A stretch of DNA of 64,000 bases from DASUPK01 sp963819715 (GCA_963819715.1 CAWFXE010000002.1:62001-126000), one strand, 5' to 3'; shown: positions 32,979 through 42,610, counted from the stretch's first letter. The notes: generated by a model not told the origin, from the sequence alone. A program made the numbers and translations.

Positions 32979-34114
32979 TCAGCGCCGGTGTTTCTTGTGC
33001 CGCTTGTGCTTCTTGTGCTTCTGCTTCTGTGCTTCTTGTGCTTCTTCTTCGCGGACGGCGACGAGGCGCTCACCGGTTCCACCCCGCCCTGCGGCGGACA
33101 GCTTGCCGTCACGTAGCAGGCGAGGGGCGGCTCGGACGCGACCGCGGGTGCCGTCGCCGTGTTGGTCGCCAGGTCGAGGGCCGCCCCGGCGAGGTCGGTC
33201 GGGTAGGTCGTCGGGTTGATCCCCGGCATCAACGCCAGGGGCGTGCAGATCCCGGGATCGCCGGCCACGGCGCGTGTCGGATCCGCGGGGCCGGGATGCT
33301 CGAGGGCGTCGACGGCGAGGTCGTACGCGACCAGATCCTGCGTCCCGATCGCGAGGTGCTCGGAGGGATCGAGCGGGCAGAGGTCCTGGATCGCCACGTT
33401 GGTGATCGCGCCATCGCCGGTATGCAGCGACGAGCTCCCCGTGTCGTCGGAGTTGGGGGTGACGATCTCGTCGTTGTGGCTGTAGATCTCCGTATAGGAG
33501 ATCCCGGCGAAGGTCTCCTGGTACGAGTTGAGCGCCTTGATGAACTCGGACTTGTCGCTCTGCTGCCAGTCCGCGGCGGCGCAGGACACGGCGCAGAGCA
33601 GCTCAGCCCCCGTGGTTCCGTGGTTGCTCGGGGCGAAGCCGATCTGATCGTCGATCATCGCCCGCGTGTCGGGCCAGAATCGCAGCGGCCAGCGCGGGAG
33701 CATGCCGCCCTGGCTGTGGCCGATGATCGAGATCCGCCGCCCGGCTCGCTGGTACATGGTCCTGATCCCGTTGACCACGTACTCGCCGGCGACCTGAACG
33801 TCCCCGAGCGCGTTGCCGGGCAGCGTCACCGCACACCAGGAGATGCCGAGGTTGGTGAGCGCCGGCTCCCAGTTCCAGGAGAAGTTGTGCTGTGGATTGC
33901 TGCCGGTGCCCGGCACCAGGAGGACCGGCGCCGGGCCGGCGGCCAGGTTCCCCGAACACTGGAGCGCGGCGTCCAACCTGTTCTGCGGGACGCTCAGGGG
34001 GGGCCCCGGCTGGTCGACGGGCGCGTAGGTGACCGCGCCCGCGCTCGCGGGAACGAGCAGCGCAGCGGCCGCGATCGCGACAATCAGCCCTCTGCCCGGG
34101 AGCGCCCTCCTCAC
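32979..34114 (-). pseudogene. Secreted CALB-like lipase with basic tail, frameshifted near C-terminus
   Basis: GTG at 34114 starts a signal peptide (LIVAIAAAALLVPASAGA). The catalytic domain resembles Candida antarctica lipase B and bacterial relatives: LVPGTGSNPQHNFSWNWEPA, then WCAVTLPGNALGDVQVAGEY, the nucleophile GHSQGG, the acid region YSHNDEIVTP and a late His in DPSEHLAIG. At about 33029 one base is missing: the tail KKKHKKH shifts frame, and inserting an A gives KKQKHKKHKRHKKHRR and stop at 32979. As written, the frame runs to 32852 with unnatural sequence. A further basic tail is readable down to about 32834 in the restored frame after that stop. The enzyme domain is intact. Confidence 0.7.
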
Positions 34115-34175
34115 GCAGGCGACACTACCAAGTACCGGGTAGTTGCGAGGCAGTTGCCGCGTTGTACTTCGCCCG

Positions 34176-37010
34176 CTACAGGCTGAGCTTCGGCTTGACC
34201 TGGCGCAGGAAGTCGCGCGGCATGCCCGGCACGTCAGCGAGGTCGTCGAGCGACGCAAAGCCGTCCTGGCGCTCGCGGTAGGTGATCACCCGGGTCGCCT
34301 GGGTGACCGAGAAGCCGACATCTCGAAGCTGCTCGAAGGTGGCCCCGTTGAGGCTGGTCAGGTCGCCCGCGTCCGGCTCGGCCCCTTTCTCCTCTTCGGC
34401 CGCGGGCTCCTTGGTCGCCTCGGCCTCCTTCTCTTCCCCGCCCTCTTCGTCCTCCTTCTCCTCGGACTCCTCTCCCTGTCCCGAGCCCACCCCGAGGATC
34501 GCGCCGACGGTCCGGCCGAGGATGCCGCCCTTCTCCTCGTCGCTTTCGGTCTCGTCATCCTCCTTGTCGCTGGGGATGACCCAGGCCTCCTCCGCTGACG
34601 TCTCCTTTGAGGGTTCGGGCTCGGGCGGGGGCTCGGGCGTCGCGAGCGGCTCGGGCGGGGGCTCGGGCGTCGCGAGCGGCTCGGGCGCGGGCGGAGGCGG
34701 CGGCGCAGCAGGCGGCGGCGCGGGAGGTGGCGGCGGCGCCGCGAGGGGCTCGCCAGCGGGCGAAACGTTCATCTCCTCCGCCGTCTGGATGCTGCTGGCT
34801 GCAGACCGCTCCGCGGCCTGCGCCTTGCGCTCGGCCTCCTTGGCGCGGGCCTCGGCGGCGCTCACGCGTTCGAGCACCTCGCGAAGCCGGCGCTCGCGCT
34901 CGGCCTCCTCCAGCTTGAGCTGGGCGAGCCGTTCCGCATCGGCGGCCCGCTGCTCGGCCTCCCGGGCCCTGAGCTCGATCTCCTGAAGCTTGGTGTACGC
35001 GTCCTCCATGGCGCGCTCGCGCTGCTCGCGCTCGGCCTGGAGGCGACGCTCCGCCTCCGCAACCTGGCCGGCCAGCCGCTGGGTCTCCCCGCTCATCTTC
35101 TCCTGGACCTGCGCGTCGATCCGCTCCTCGGCCTCGGCCCGTGCCCTCTCCTCCGCCTCGCGGCGCGCCTGCTCGGCGGCCACGGAGACACGGGTATCAG
35201 CATCGCGGCGCGCCTGCTCGATCGCCTGGCGGGTGCGCTCCTCGACCTCCAGGCGCACACGCTCCGACTCCTCGCGGGCCCGCTGCTCGCTCTCGAGGCG
35301 CAGACGCTCGGCTTCATCGCGGAGCTTCGCCTCAGAGCTCACGCGCGCCTCCTCCTCGGCCTGGCGGCGAGCCTGATCGGCGGCCATCTTGATCAGCTGC
35401 TCGGTCTCCTCCTCGGCGCGCTTCACCCGCTGCTCGGCGTCGCGCTCGAGCTGCTCCGCGCGGCGCAGGCGCTCCTCGGCGTCTCTGCGCACCCGCTGCT
35501 CTTCCTCGCCGAAGCGCTCCTGGTGCTCCGCGGCGAGCTGCTCGATCTCCTGGCTCGACCCGATCGACGGAGCCGGTGGCACGGGCGAAGGCGGTTCGAG
35601 AGGAGCAGGCGGTTCAGATGGAGCCGGCGGCTCGGGCGGAGCCGGCGGCTCGGGGGGCGCCGGTGGCGGCGGGGGCGGCGCCGCGGCCTCACGCTCCGGC
35701 GGCGCGTCGTAGGGACGGGCGGGCGCGACATCGGGCGGCAGTGCGGACCCGCTCTCGACCGGCTTGGCCGGCGGCTCGGCGGGCGTCTCGGGGGCCGGCG
35801 GGGTCTCGGCCGGAGGGCTCCCCTCGCCCTCGCGGGCCAGGCGATCGATCTCGTCCTGCAGGGATCCGCCGCCGGTTTCCGGCGGAGTGATCTCGACGGG
35901 CTCCTTCGGAGCAGGCGGCGCCGGCTCGGGCTCGGCCTGAGCCGATGGGCTTGACGCGGCAAGTTCGGCGCCCGAGGCGTCCGGCTCCGGCGCCGGCTCC
36001 GGCTCCTTCGCCTCCTCCTTGGCGGTGCGAGAGAAGCCCCCGGGAGCGCTCTCCGGCTCCGGCGCAATCGGGGTCAGGGCCGCCTCGTCCGGCGGCAGGG
36101 GCCTGGACGGTCCGCTGCCGGGGGGGACCCATTGCGACTCGCCGGATTCGCCTGGCTCCTCGGCCTTGGCCGGCTCCTCGGCCTTGGCCGGCTCCTCGGC
36201 CGGTTTCGCCATCTCCTCGGCGCGCCCGATCGGTACCTCTTCCAGCTTCGGCTTCGCCTCTGCCTCGCCCTCGCCCTCGCCCTCAGTCTCTTCGGACTCG
36301 CTGCCCGCCATGCCCAGCGCGGCGGCCAGCATGGTCGACTTCTCGGCGTCGGACTCGCCGCCGGTCTTCACCTCGGCGCCCTCCGCTGCCTCGGCGACCT
36401 CCTCCTTCTCTTCCTTCTCCTCCGCTTCCTCGGGCTCCGGCTCCGGCAGGGCCTCTCCCTTGCGCTCGGCCTTCCGTCGCTGGCGCTCCTCCTTGCGCTT
36501 CTGGCGCTCCTCGCGGCGACGCTTTCGCTCGTCCTCCCAGGCGCGGCGGTCCTTCTCCTCGGCGGCGCGCTTCTCGTCGGCGACCTGCTGTCGCTTGACC
36601 TTGCGCTGCTCGCGCTTCTCCTTGCGACTCAGCTTGCCCTCGGGCTCCGCGGCCTCGGCCTGGACCTCCGTGTCGGGCTCGGCCTTTGCCTTCGCCTCGG
36701 GCTCGGCCTTGGGCTCGGCCTTGGCCTTGGCCTCGGGCTCTACCTTCGCCTTCTCCTTGGACTCGGCCTTCGCCTTCTCCTTGGACTCGGCCTTCAGCTG
36801 CGCCTTGGCCGCCTTCGCCTCCGCTCTGGAGACCTTCGCCGCCTTCGGGGGCTTCGCGTCGGCGCCGGCGGCGCCCTCGCGCGCGCGGCGGCGGCGAATC
36901 AGCAGGAGGAGGATGAGCAGCAGGACGAGGGCGCCGACGATCGCGTACGCCTCGGTGGGGTGATTGTCGACGAAGTCGGAAACGCTGTTGGTATCGATTG
37001 CAGCAAGCAT
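34176..37010 (-). CDS. Membrane-anchored coiled-coil protein with C-terminal helix-hairpin-helix
   Basis: A 944-residue protein. One membrane helix lies near residues 21-42 (AYAIVGALVLLLILLLLI), then about 800 residues of Lys/Glu/Ala/Pro-rich, highly charged sequence with long predicted coiled coils (RREAEERARAEAEERIDAQV), broken by Pro-rich stretches and repeats such as EPLATPEPPP. The last 60 residues (LTSLNGATFEQLRDVGFSVT...FASLDDLADVPGMP) are a ComEA-like helix-hairpin-helix pair that normally binds DNA or joins protein complexes. The layout suggests a membrane-tethered DNA- or envelope-organising scaffold; function unknown. ATG 37010 fits best; the N-terminus before the helix is then short. 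Next to smpB but on its own promoter. Confidence 0.75.
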   Translation of the reverse strand: MLAAIDTNSVSDFVDNHPTEAYAIVGALVLLLILLLLIRRRRAREGAAGADAKPPKAAKVSRAEAKAAKAQLKAESKEKAKAESKEKAKVEPEAKAKAEPKAEPEAKAKAEPDTEVQAEAAEPEGKLSRKEKREQRKVKRQQVADEKRAAEEKDRRAWEDERKRRREERQKRKEERQRRKAERKGEALPEPEPEEAEEKEEKEEVAEAAEGAEVKTGGESDAEKSTMLAAALGMAGSESEETEGEGEGEAEAKPKLEEVPIGRAEEMAKPAEEPAKAEEPAKAEEPGESGESQWVPPGSGPSRPLPPDEAALTPIAPEPESAPGGFSRTAKEEAKEPEPAPEPDASGAELAASSPSAQAEPEPAPPAPKEPVEITPPETGGGSLQDEIDRLAREGEGSPPAETPPAPETPAEPPAKPVESGSALPPDVAPARPYDAPPEREAAAPPPPPPAPPEPPAPPEPPAPSEPPAPLEPPSPVPPAPSIGSSQEIEQLAAEHQERFGEEEQRVRRDAEERLRRAEQLERDAEQRVKRAEEETEQLIKMAADQARRQAEEEARVSSEAKLRDEAERLRLESEQRAREESERVRLEVEERTRQAIEQARRDADTRVSVAAEQARREAEERARAEAEERIDAQVQEKMSGETQRLAGQVAEAERRLQAEREQRERAMEDAYTKLQEIELRAREAEQRAADAERLAQLKLEEAERERRLREVLERVSAAEARAKEAERKAQAAERSAASSIQTAEEMNVSPAGEPLAAPPPPPAPPPAAPPPPPAPEPLATPEPPPEPLATPEPPPEPEPSKETSAEEAWVIPSDKEDDETESDEEKGGILGRTVGAILGVGSGQGEESEEKEDEEGGEEKEAEATKEPAAEEEKGAEPDAGDLTSLNGATFEQLRDVGFSVTQATRVITYRERQDGFASLDDLADVPGMPRDFLRQVKPKLSL

Positions 37011-37113
37011 CGGTGTGCCCAATCGTTGCACGGGGTTCTCGTTCTCGTGCAGAGACCTTTGCCCTGCAAGCGGGCGAACTATTGCTTCGCCATAGATCGC
37101 GGCCTGGTGGCCG

Positions 37114-37599
37114 CTAACCCAGCCGCTGCTTGAAATCCCGCTCGACCTCTCGGCGCATGTCGCGGTCCGCGATGTCGCGCCGGCGGTCCCGGCCCTCCTT
37201 GCCCTTCGCCAGCGCGAGCTCAACCTTCGCCCGCGAGCCCTTGAAGTAGATGCGGGTCGGCACCAGGGTGAGCCCCCGCTCCGCCGTCTTGCCGATCAGC
37301 CGCTCGATCTCCCGGCGGTGCAGCAGCAGCTTGCGGGGCCGGTCGGGGTCGTGGTTCTGGTCGGAGGCGGGCAGGTACGGCGGGATGTGGGCCCCACGGA
37401 GCCAGACCTCGCCGTCGTTGACCACCGCGTAGGCCTCGTTCAGCGACGCCTTGCCGTCGCGAAGTGATTTGACCTCGCTGCCGCGGAGCTCGACTCCCGC
37501 CTCCATCGTCTCAAGCAGCTGGAACTTGTGCCGGGCGCGGCGGTTGGTGGCGACGTCCCCACTGACCGGGGTTCTCTGCTTCTTCTGCTTCTTGGCCAT
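37114..37599 (-). CDS. smpB: SsrA-binding protein SmpB
   Basis: A 161-residue SmpB. The beta-barrel core has ATNRRARHKFQLLETMEAG, LRGSEVKSLRDGKASLNEAY and HRREIERLIGKTAERGLTLV, with the usual basic C-terminal tail (GKEGRDRRRDIADRDMRRE) that fills the empty mRNA channel. It brings tmRNA to stalled ribosomes. The ATG overlaps the rnr stop (TAATG) and no ribosome site precedes it, so translation is coupled to rnr. ssrA lies about 5 kb away. Confidence 0.97.
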   Translation of the reverse strand: MAKKQKKQRTPVSGDVATNRRARHKFQLLETMEAGVELRGSEVKSLRDGKASLNEAYAVVNDGEVWLRGAHIPPYLPASDQNHDPDRPRKLLLHRREIERLIGKTAERGLTLVPTRIYFKGSRAKVELALAKGKEGRDRRRDIADRDMRREVERDFKQRLG

Positions 37600-39314
37600 T
37601 AGGAGGAGGGAAGCAGGTCGACCCGGCCTCGCGGCGCATCGACGCTGTCAACGGTGACGGTGGCGGGATCGCCAATCCGGATCGCGTCGCCGCCGCGAGC
37701 GCCCACCAGCATGGTCTCGGTCCGATCGAGCTCGTAGCGCTCGCGCCCGCCGATCCTGCGGGCGGGGAGAAACCCCTCGAAGACATCCGCCAGAGCGCCG
37801 CCGAAGCGGACGAAAGCCCCCGCGCCCACGACCCCCGAAACCTCTCCCTCGAAGCGGGTGTCCTGGCCGCGCTCGAAGAGCTCCCGCTCGAGGAGGAACG
37901 ATGCGCAGGCGGAGTCGGCGTCGCGCTCGAGGCGCGTCGCATCCCGCTCGCGCTCGGAGCAGTGGGTCCCGATCTCCGCAAGACCCTCGCCGCGCGGCGC
38001 CTCCTCGCCGGCGCCGATCGCTGCGAGCAGCGCCCGGTGGGCGATCAGGTCCGGGTAGCGGCGGATCGGGGAGGTGAAGTGCGTGTAGGCCTGGCTCCCC
38101 AGCCCGGCGTGGCCGAGATTGCGGTCGGCGTAATGGGCTGGTTTTAGGGAGCGCAGCACAAGCGATGTATAGGCCTCGCGGCCGTGACCGCGGCGCTTGG
38201 CCTCGCGCGCGACCAGGCGGCTCGCCTCCCCGGCCAGCTCCCCCGCCTGTTGCGGGGAGATGTTGTCTGGGAGCGCGGGGGTCGGGACGTCGAGCGCCGC
38301 GAGCTGCTCGATCAGCCACTTGATCCGCTCCGGGTCGGGCTGCTCGTGGACGCGGTAGAGCGTGGGCACGCGGCGGTGCTCGAGCAGCTCGGCCACCCGC
38401 TCGTTGGTGAGGATCATCAGGTGCTCGATCAGCTCGTGCGCCTCCGTCTGGGCCACCGAGTGGGCACCGGCGACCTGGCCGTCCTCGAAGCGGAACTCGG
38501 GCTCGAAGCTCTCGACCTCGAGCGATGAGCGGGGCCGCCTGCCGGCCAGGGTCGCGGCCGCATCCCGGGCGAGCGCGAGGGGCTCCGCGATCGGCTCCGG
38601 CGGCTTGGCCCGCCCGGCGAAGATCTCGTCCAGCTCGTCATAGCTCAGGCGGACATCCGAGCGGATCGTGCTGCGGTAGAAGCTCGCCGAGAGAGGCTCG
38701 CCGGTCTCGGAGAGCTCGATCTCGGAGGTGACGGCGAGCCGCTCCCTCTCCGGCGCGAGGCTGCAGGCGTCGCTCGAGAGCACGTGCGGCAGCATCGGCG
38801 CGACGGTTCCCGGGACGTAGGTGGAATTCGCTCGGCGATATGCCTCCGCCTCGAGTGCGTCCCCGGGGCGAACGTGGGCGGACACGTCGGCGATGTGAAT
38901 CCACAGGCGAACACCCCGGTCCGTCTTCGAGGCGGAGACGGCATCGTCGAAGTCGTGAGCGCTGGCAGGGTCGACCGTGAACGTGGGGAGATCCCTGAGG
39001 TCGTGCCGGTCGACATCGAGCTTCTTGGCTCGCTCGGTTGCCTCCCCCGCCTCGTCCTCGATGCGGCGAGAGAAGCCCGTCCGGACCTCGCGGTCCTCGA
39101 GCATCGCGGCGATCACGTCCGCAGCGAGCTTCGGATCGCCGAGCTCGCGGACGACCTTGGCCCGGCCGCGGCCCTGCCCGAGCTCGACCAGCGCCATCCG
39201 GCCCGGGGTCGCCGCCCGGCGGCCGCCGCCAAGCTCGATCTGGCCGCCGCGCTCGAAGAGAAGCTCGCCGACGAGAAACCGGCCGCGCTTCGAGACGAGT
39301 ACTACGCGTTTCAT
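37599..39314 (-). CDS. rnr: RNase R/RNase II family exoribonuclease
   Basis: A 571-residue 3'-5' exoribonuclease. The RNB domain has VDPASAHDFDDAVSAS (catalytic aspartates, about residue 120), YRVHEQPDPERIKWL and AYTHFTSPIRRYPDLIAHR; an S1-like domain closes the protein (FEGEVSGVVGAGAFVRFGG). Shorter than E. coli RNase R because only about 100 residues precede the RNB domain. It degrades structured RNA and, with tmRNA/SmpB, non-stop messages. Transcribed with smpB; its promoter region overlaps an inverted-repeat element. Confidence 0.95.
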   Translation of the reverse strand: MKRVVLVSKRGRFLVGELLFERGGQIELGGGRRAATPGRMALVELGQGRGRAKVVRELGDPKLAADVIAAMLEDREVRTGFSRRIEDEAGEATERAKKLDVDRHDLRDLPTFTVDPASAHDFDDAVSASKTDRGVRLWIHIADVSAHVRPGDALEAEAYRRANSTYVPGTVAPMLPHVLSSDACSLAPERERLAVTSEIELSETGEPLSASFYRSTIRSDVRLSYDELDEIFAGRAKPPEPIAEPLALARDAAATLAGRRPRSSLEVESFEPEFRFEDGQVAGAHSVAQTEAHELIEHLMILTNERVAELLEHRRVPTLYRVHEQPDPERIKWLIEQLAALDVPTPALPDNISPQQAGELAGEASRLVAREAKRRGHGREAYTSLVLRSLKPAHYADRNLGHAGLGSQAYTHFTSPIRRYPDLIAHRALLAAIGAGEEAPRGEGLAEIGTHCSERERDATRLERDADSACASFLLERELFERGQDTRFEGEVSGVVGAGAFVRFGGALADVFEGFLPARRIGGRERYELDRTETMLVGARGGDAIRIGDPATVTVDSVDAPRGRVDLLPSS

Positions 39315-39476
39315 GCGGGGTCTCTCACAACGGTGGCCAGGAAATGACGAGGTCCATGCGACGCCAGGCTAGGACGCAGGGAGCCCGAATAGCGGGGTCC
39401 TATTCGGGTGAGCGAGGACAACGCCGGGCGGCGCAGGGAGCCGTCATTTGCGGTCAACCGTTGGGAGAGGCCCCGC
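39315..39476. repeat. Long palindromic element with inner hairpin (element 2)
   Basis: Imperfect 35-bp arms (39315-39349 and 39442-39476) face each other across 92 bp. Between them CCCGAATAG...CTATTCGGG forms a 9-bp hairpin. The left arm starts right after the rnr start codon and the right arm covers the end of the S41 protease gene. The inner end of the left arm, GCCAGGAAATGACG, is the same as in the element at 46839. Confidence 0.6.
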
Positions 39477-40641
39477 CAAGCGAGGGCGCCAGCGCCTGGA
39501 GCGCCTGCTGGAGCCCCTCGTCCGGCTTGGTCTTCGGGTTGTCCTTCGCCTTCACCTGAGGAGGGATCCCGACGTGGTTGATCGACGTTCCATTCCTGGT
39601 CAGATATTCCCCGACCGTCAGGTCGAGTGCGCCGCCGTTGTGCAGCGGGACCACCTCCTGGAAGGTGCCCTTGCCGAACGAGGTGGTGCCGGCGACCTTG
39701 GCGAGGCCGGACTGCTCGAGGGCCGCGGTGACGATCTCGGAGGCGGAGGCGGTGTCGCCGTTGATCAGGACGACCATCGGATGCTGCGGAAGCGCATCCC
39801 CGGTCGCGTCGAGCGTCCTCGTGTTCTGAGTGCGCCCGTGGGTGGAGACGATCACCCCGTTCGGCACGAAGATGCTGGAGACCAGGACCGCCTCGGTGAG
39901 CAGCCCGCCGCCGTTTCCGCGCAGATCGAGCACGATGCCCTGAGCGCCCTGCGAATAGAGGTTCTCCACCTCCTTGCGGAGCTCGGCATGCGCGCCGGGG
40001 AAGAATCCGGCCAGCCTGACGTAGCCGACCTTGTGTCCGTCGATCTTCTCGATGTGCCCGGCGACCTGCGGGATGTCGACCTCGCGGCGGGTCAAGGTCA
40101 CGTCACGCTTGGTCCCGTCGGTGGCGGCGATGGTGAGAGTGACCTTGGTCCCCTCCGGGCCGCGAATCTGGCTGGTCACGGCATTCTCGTCCTTGCCGGC
40201 GATTGAGTTCCCATTGACGGCCGTGATGATCTCGCCCGGCTCGACGCCCGCCTCACGAGCGGGAGTGTGCTTGTAGACCGTGGCGACGCGCAGGCCCCGG
40301 GGCACCTGGTTCACCGCGATGCCCACGCCGGAAAGGCTCGAGCCCTGCTTGAAGCGGTCGTACTCGCTCGGGGTGAAGTAGTTGGAGAAGCGGTCGTTGT
40401 AGCGGTGCTTGATGTGGTCGATGATCGAACCGATCGAGGCGTTCTCGAGGTCGTTCTGGTCGACCGTGTGGAAGTAGTCGTCGTGGATCACGTCGATCGC
40501 CTGGGACGTCGCGCTCTGGCTCTGGTTGCCGAAGACGTCGTCGACCCGGTCGCGGATCGCGTCGACCTGCCCGCCGGCGACGATGCCCACCACGAAGGCG
40601 ACCACCAGCGCCGTCGCGATAACGAGTGTGCGGCGGCTCAA
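39454..40641 (-). CDS. S41 family C-terminal processing peptidase with PDZ domain
   Basis: A 395-residue exported protease (CtpA type). An N-terminal membrane anchor (TLVIATALVVAFVVGIVAGG), a helical N-domain, a PDZ domain (about residues 90-180, SGVGIAVNQVPRGLRVATVY) and the S41 core with the Ser nucleophile in DTASASEIVTAAL and Lys in SFGKGTFQ. It clips envelope proteins. Start TTG 40641 overlaps the ftsX stop (TTGA), so it is coupled to FtsX; CtpA-like enzymes near ftsEX may act on FtsX-activated cell-wall hydrolases, an inference. Confidence 0.92.
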   Translation of the reverse strand: MSRRTLVIATALVVAFVVGIVAGGQVDAIRDRVDDVFGNQSQSATSQAIDVIHDDYFHTVDQNDLENASIGSIIDHIKHRYNDRFSNYFTPSEYDRFKQGSSLSGVGIAVNQVPRGLRVATVYKHTPAREAGVEPGEIITAVNGNSIAGKDENAVTSQIRGPEGTKVTLTIAATDGTKRDVTLTRREVDIPQVAGHIEKIDGHKVGYVRLAGFFPGAHAELRKEVENLYSQGAQGIVLDLRGNGGGLLTEAVLVSSIFVPNGVIVSTHGRTQNTRTLDATGDALPQHPMVVLINGDTASASEIVTAALEQSGLAKVAGTTSFGKGTFQEVVPLHNGGALDLTVGEYLTRNGTSINHVGIPPQVKAKDNPKTKPDEGLQQALQALAPSLGGASPNG

Positions 40642-41600
40642 ACCCGGAGGAAGCGACGGAGCGTCAAACCGCTGCCCATCGCGGAGATGGCCATCGCTCC
40701 GCACAAGAGGACGAGCGCGAGCGGAAGGAAGCCCATTGTGTGCCCCGAGGAGATCCACGCGAAGCTGTGCTTCAGCGGATCGAGGATGACCAGCTTGCCG
40801 ACGAGCAGCAGGCCGATCGCAACTGCTGCACCGATCAGGCCGCAGACGAGGCCCTCGACCATGAACGGCCAGCGGATGAACCAGTTGGTGGCGCCCACGA
40901 GGCGCATCACCTCGACCTCGCGACGGCGCGCGTAGATCGAAAGCCGGATCGTGTTGGCGACGAGCAGCAGAGAGGTGAAGGCGAGCAGTATGGAGACCAC
41001 CAGAAGTCCGATCTGGATCGCGGAGCTGACCGTCGAGATCGTATTCGCGTCGTCACGAGACTCGCCGACGTCGCTGATCAGCGGGCTGATCGGCGCTGGC
41101 TGGCCGTTGGCACCGGGCGGGGTGATCGCAGACCGCACCGACGGCAGGTTGGAGAGGTCGTCCGGGGTCACGTCGAAGGATGCGGGCAGGGGATTTCGGT
41201 GACCGGGCAGCTGCTGGGTGATGTCCTCGCGTCCCTGTTGATCGAAGCGGGAGCTGAGGATCTGCTTGGCCTGGTCCTTGGAGACGAAGGCGACGGACTT
41301 CACGTGCGGGATCGCCTCGAGCTTGGCCTGAAGGGCCTGGATCTGGTCGGTGGGAGCCTGCACTCCGATGCTGCCGCTGGGAAGCGGGGCGCCGGCCGAG
41401 TTGACGTCGCTGACGAAGACGCGCAGACCGACCTGGTCGCGCACGTCGTTGTTCTTCCCGTTGGTGGCCTGAAGGACGGGGATGAGGACGCCGGCCAGCA
41501 GCACGGTGATGCAGACCGTGACGATCGACGCCAAGCCGGGAGCGGCGCTGCGACGCAGCGCCCGGATTCCCTCGCCGATGAAGAAGAAGAATCGCCCCAT
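40638..41600 (-). CDS. ftsX: Cell division ABC permease FtsX
   Basis: A 320-residue membrane protein. One N-terminal membrane helix (AAPGLASIVTVCITVLLAGV), a large extracellular loop (about residues 45-185), and three helices at the C-terminal end, including NTIRLSIYARRREVEVMRLVGATNWFI, the FtsX signature. With FtsE it transmits ATP hydrolysis to peptidoglycan hydrolases outside. It starts 9 bp after ftsE ends. Confidence 0.95.
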   Translation of the reverse strand: MGRFFFFIGEGIRALRRSAAPGLASIVTVCITVLLAGVLIPVLQATNGKNNDVRDQVGLRVFVSDVNSAGAPLPSGSIGVQAPTDQIQALQAKLEAIPHVKSVAFVSKDQAKQILSSRFDQQGREDITQQLPGHRNPLPASFDVTPDDLSNLPSVRSAITPPGANGQPAPISPLISDVGESRDDANTISTVSSAIQIGLLVVSILLAFTSLLLVANTIRLSIYARRREVEVMRLVGATNWFIRWPFMVEGLVCGLIGAAVAIGLLLVGKLVILDPLKHSFAWISSGHTMGFLPLALVLLCGAMAISAMGSGLTLRRFLRV

Positions 41601-41609
41601 CAGTGCCGC

Positions 41610-42461
41610 CTAGTAGCTCGGCCTCTCGTCGTCGACGCCCATCTCGTCGCGCAGTCGCGCGGCGAACTCGCGGGTCGACTCGTCGTCGGGGCTGTACATG
41701 CCCGCGGCCTGGTCGCGCACGACTCGTCCGGAATCGAGCGCGATCACCCGGCGGCGCATCTTGTCCACCATCTCGCTGTCGTGGGTGACCACGACGACCG
41801 TCGTGCCGGTCCGGTTGATCCGGTAGAGCACCTGCATGATCCCGATGGAGGTGTTGGGGTCCAGGTTTCCGGTCGGCTCGTCGGCCAGGAGGAGGGGCGG
41901 GTGGTTGACGAAGGCGCGCGCCACGGAGAGGCGCTGCTGCTCGCCACCGGAGAGCTGATCGGGGAAGCTCTTCACCTTGTCCGCGAGGCCGACGAGACGG
42001 AGCGCATCGGGCACCTTGCGGCGGATCTCCGAGCGCGATGTGCCGATCACCTGGAGGGCGTAGGCGACGTTGTCGTAGACGTTGCGGCTCGGCAGAAGCT
42101 TGTAGTCCTGGAACACGGTGCCGATCCGGCGACGTAGCTGCGGGACCCTCTTGTCGGAGAGCGAGCCGATGTCGCGGCCCGCGATCAGGACCTCGCCCTC
42201 GGTGGGCTCGAGCTCGCGGATCAGGGTCTTGATCAGCGTGGTCTTGCCGCAGCCGGTCGGCCCGACCAGGAAGACGAACTCCCCGCGGTCGACGCGCAGG
42301 CTGACGTTCTCCAGGCCGACGTGTCCGCCCGGATACACCTTGGTGACCCGGCGCATCTCGACGATCGGCGGGCGGGCGCGCTGCTCGGTGAGGTGCTCCG
42401 GCCGGCGCTGCCCCTGAGTTGGGCGCGCGCGAAGCAGTTCTGAAGTCTGTCGTCTTGCCAT
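41610..42461 (-). CDS. ftsE: Cell division ATP-binding protein FtsE
   Basis: A 283-residue ABC ATPase. Walker A GPTGCGKTT, signature LSGGEQQRLSVARA, Walker B LLLADEPTGNLD and the H-loop VVVTHDSEMV are all present. The core begins at residue about 36 (MRRVTKVYPGGHVGLENVSL); the extra N-terminal 35 residues from ATG 42461 are basic and may be an extension, or the true start is downstream. Operon ftsE-ftsX-S41 protease. Confidence 0.95.
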   Translation of the reverse strand: MARRQTSELLRARPTQGQRRPEHLTEQRARPPIVEMRRVTKVYPGGHVGLENVSLRVDRGEFVFLVGPTGCGKTTLIKTLIRELEPTEGEVLIAGRDIGSLSDKRVPQLRRRIGTVFQDYKLLPSRNVYDNVAYALQVIGTSRSEIRRKVPDALRLVGLADKVKSFPDQLSGGEQQRLSVARAFVNHPPLLLADEPTGNLDPNTSIGIMQVLYRINRTGTTVVVVTHDSEMVDKMRRRVIALDSGRVVRDQAAGMYSPDDESTREFAARLRDEMGVDDERPSY

Positions 42462-42610
42462 TGGGAGTGGTGCCGTGGGTGCGTCCTGCGGACAACCCCC
42501 GCCTGGTCGCCCCACCGCGAGGCACAGGGTACGGAACGAGCTAAAGGGGATCGCAAGTTCTCGTTCGCCCTCAAACACCGCCTGGCCGCGTTAGTCGCGG
42601 CGCGGCTGCG

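Noticed and set aside
34618..34682. Tandem 30-bp repeat as a mobile or CRISPR feature
   Set aside because: It is an in-frame duplication encoding Pro-rich linker sequence in the coiled-coil protein.
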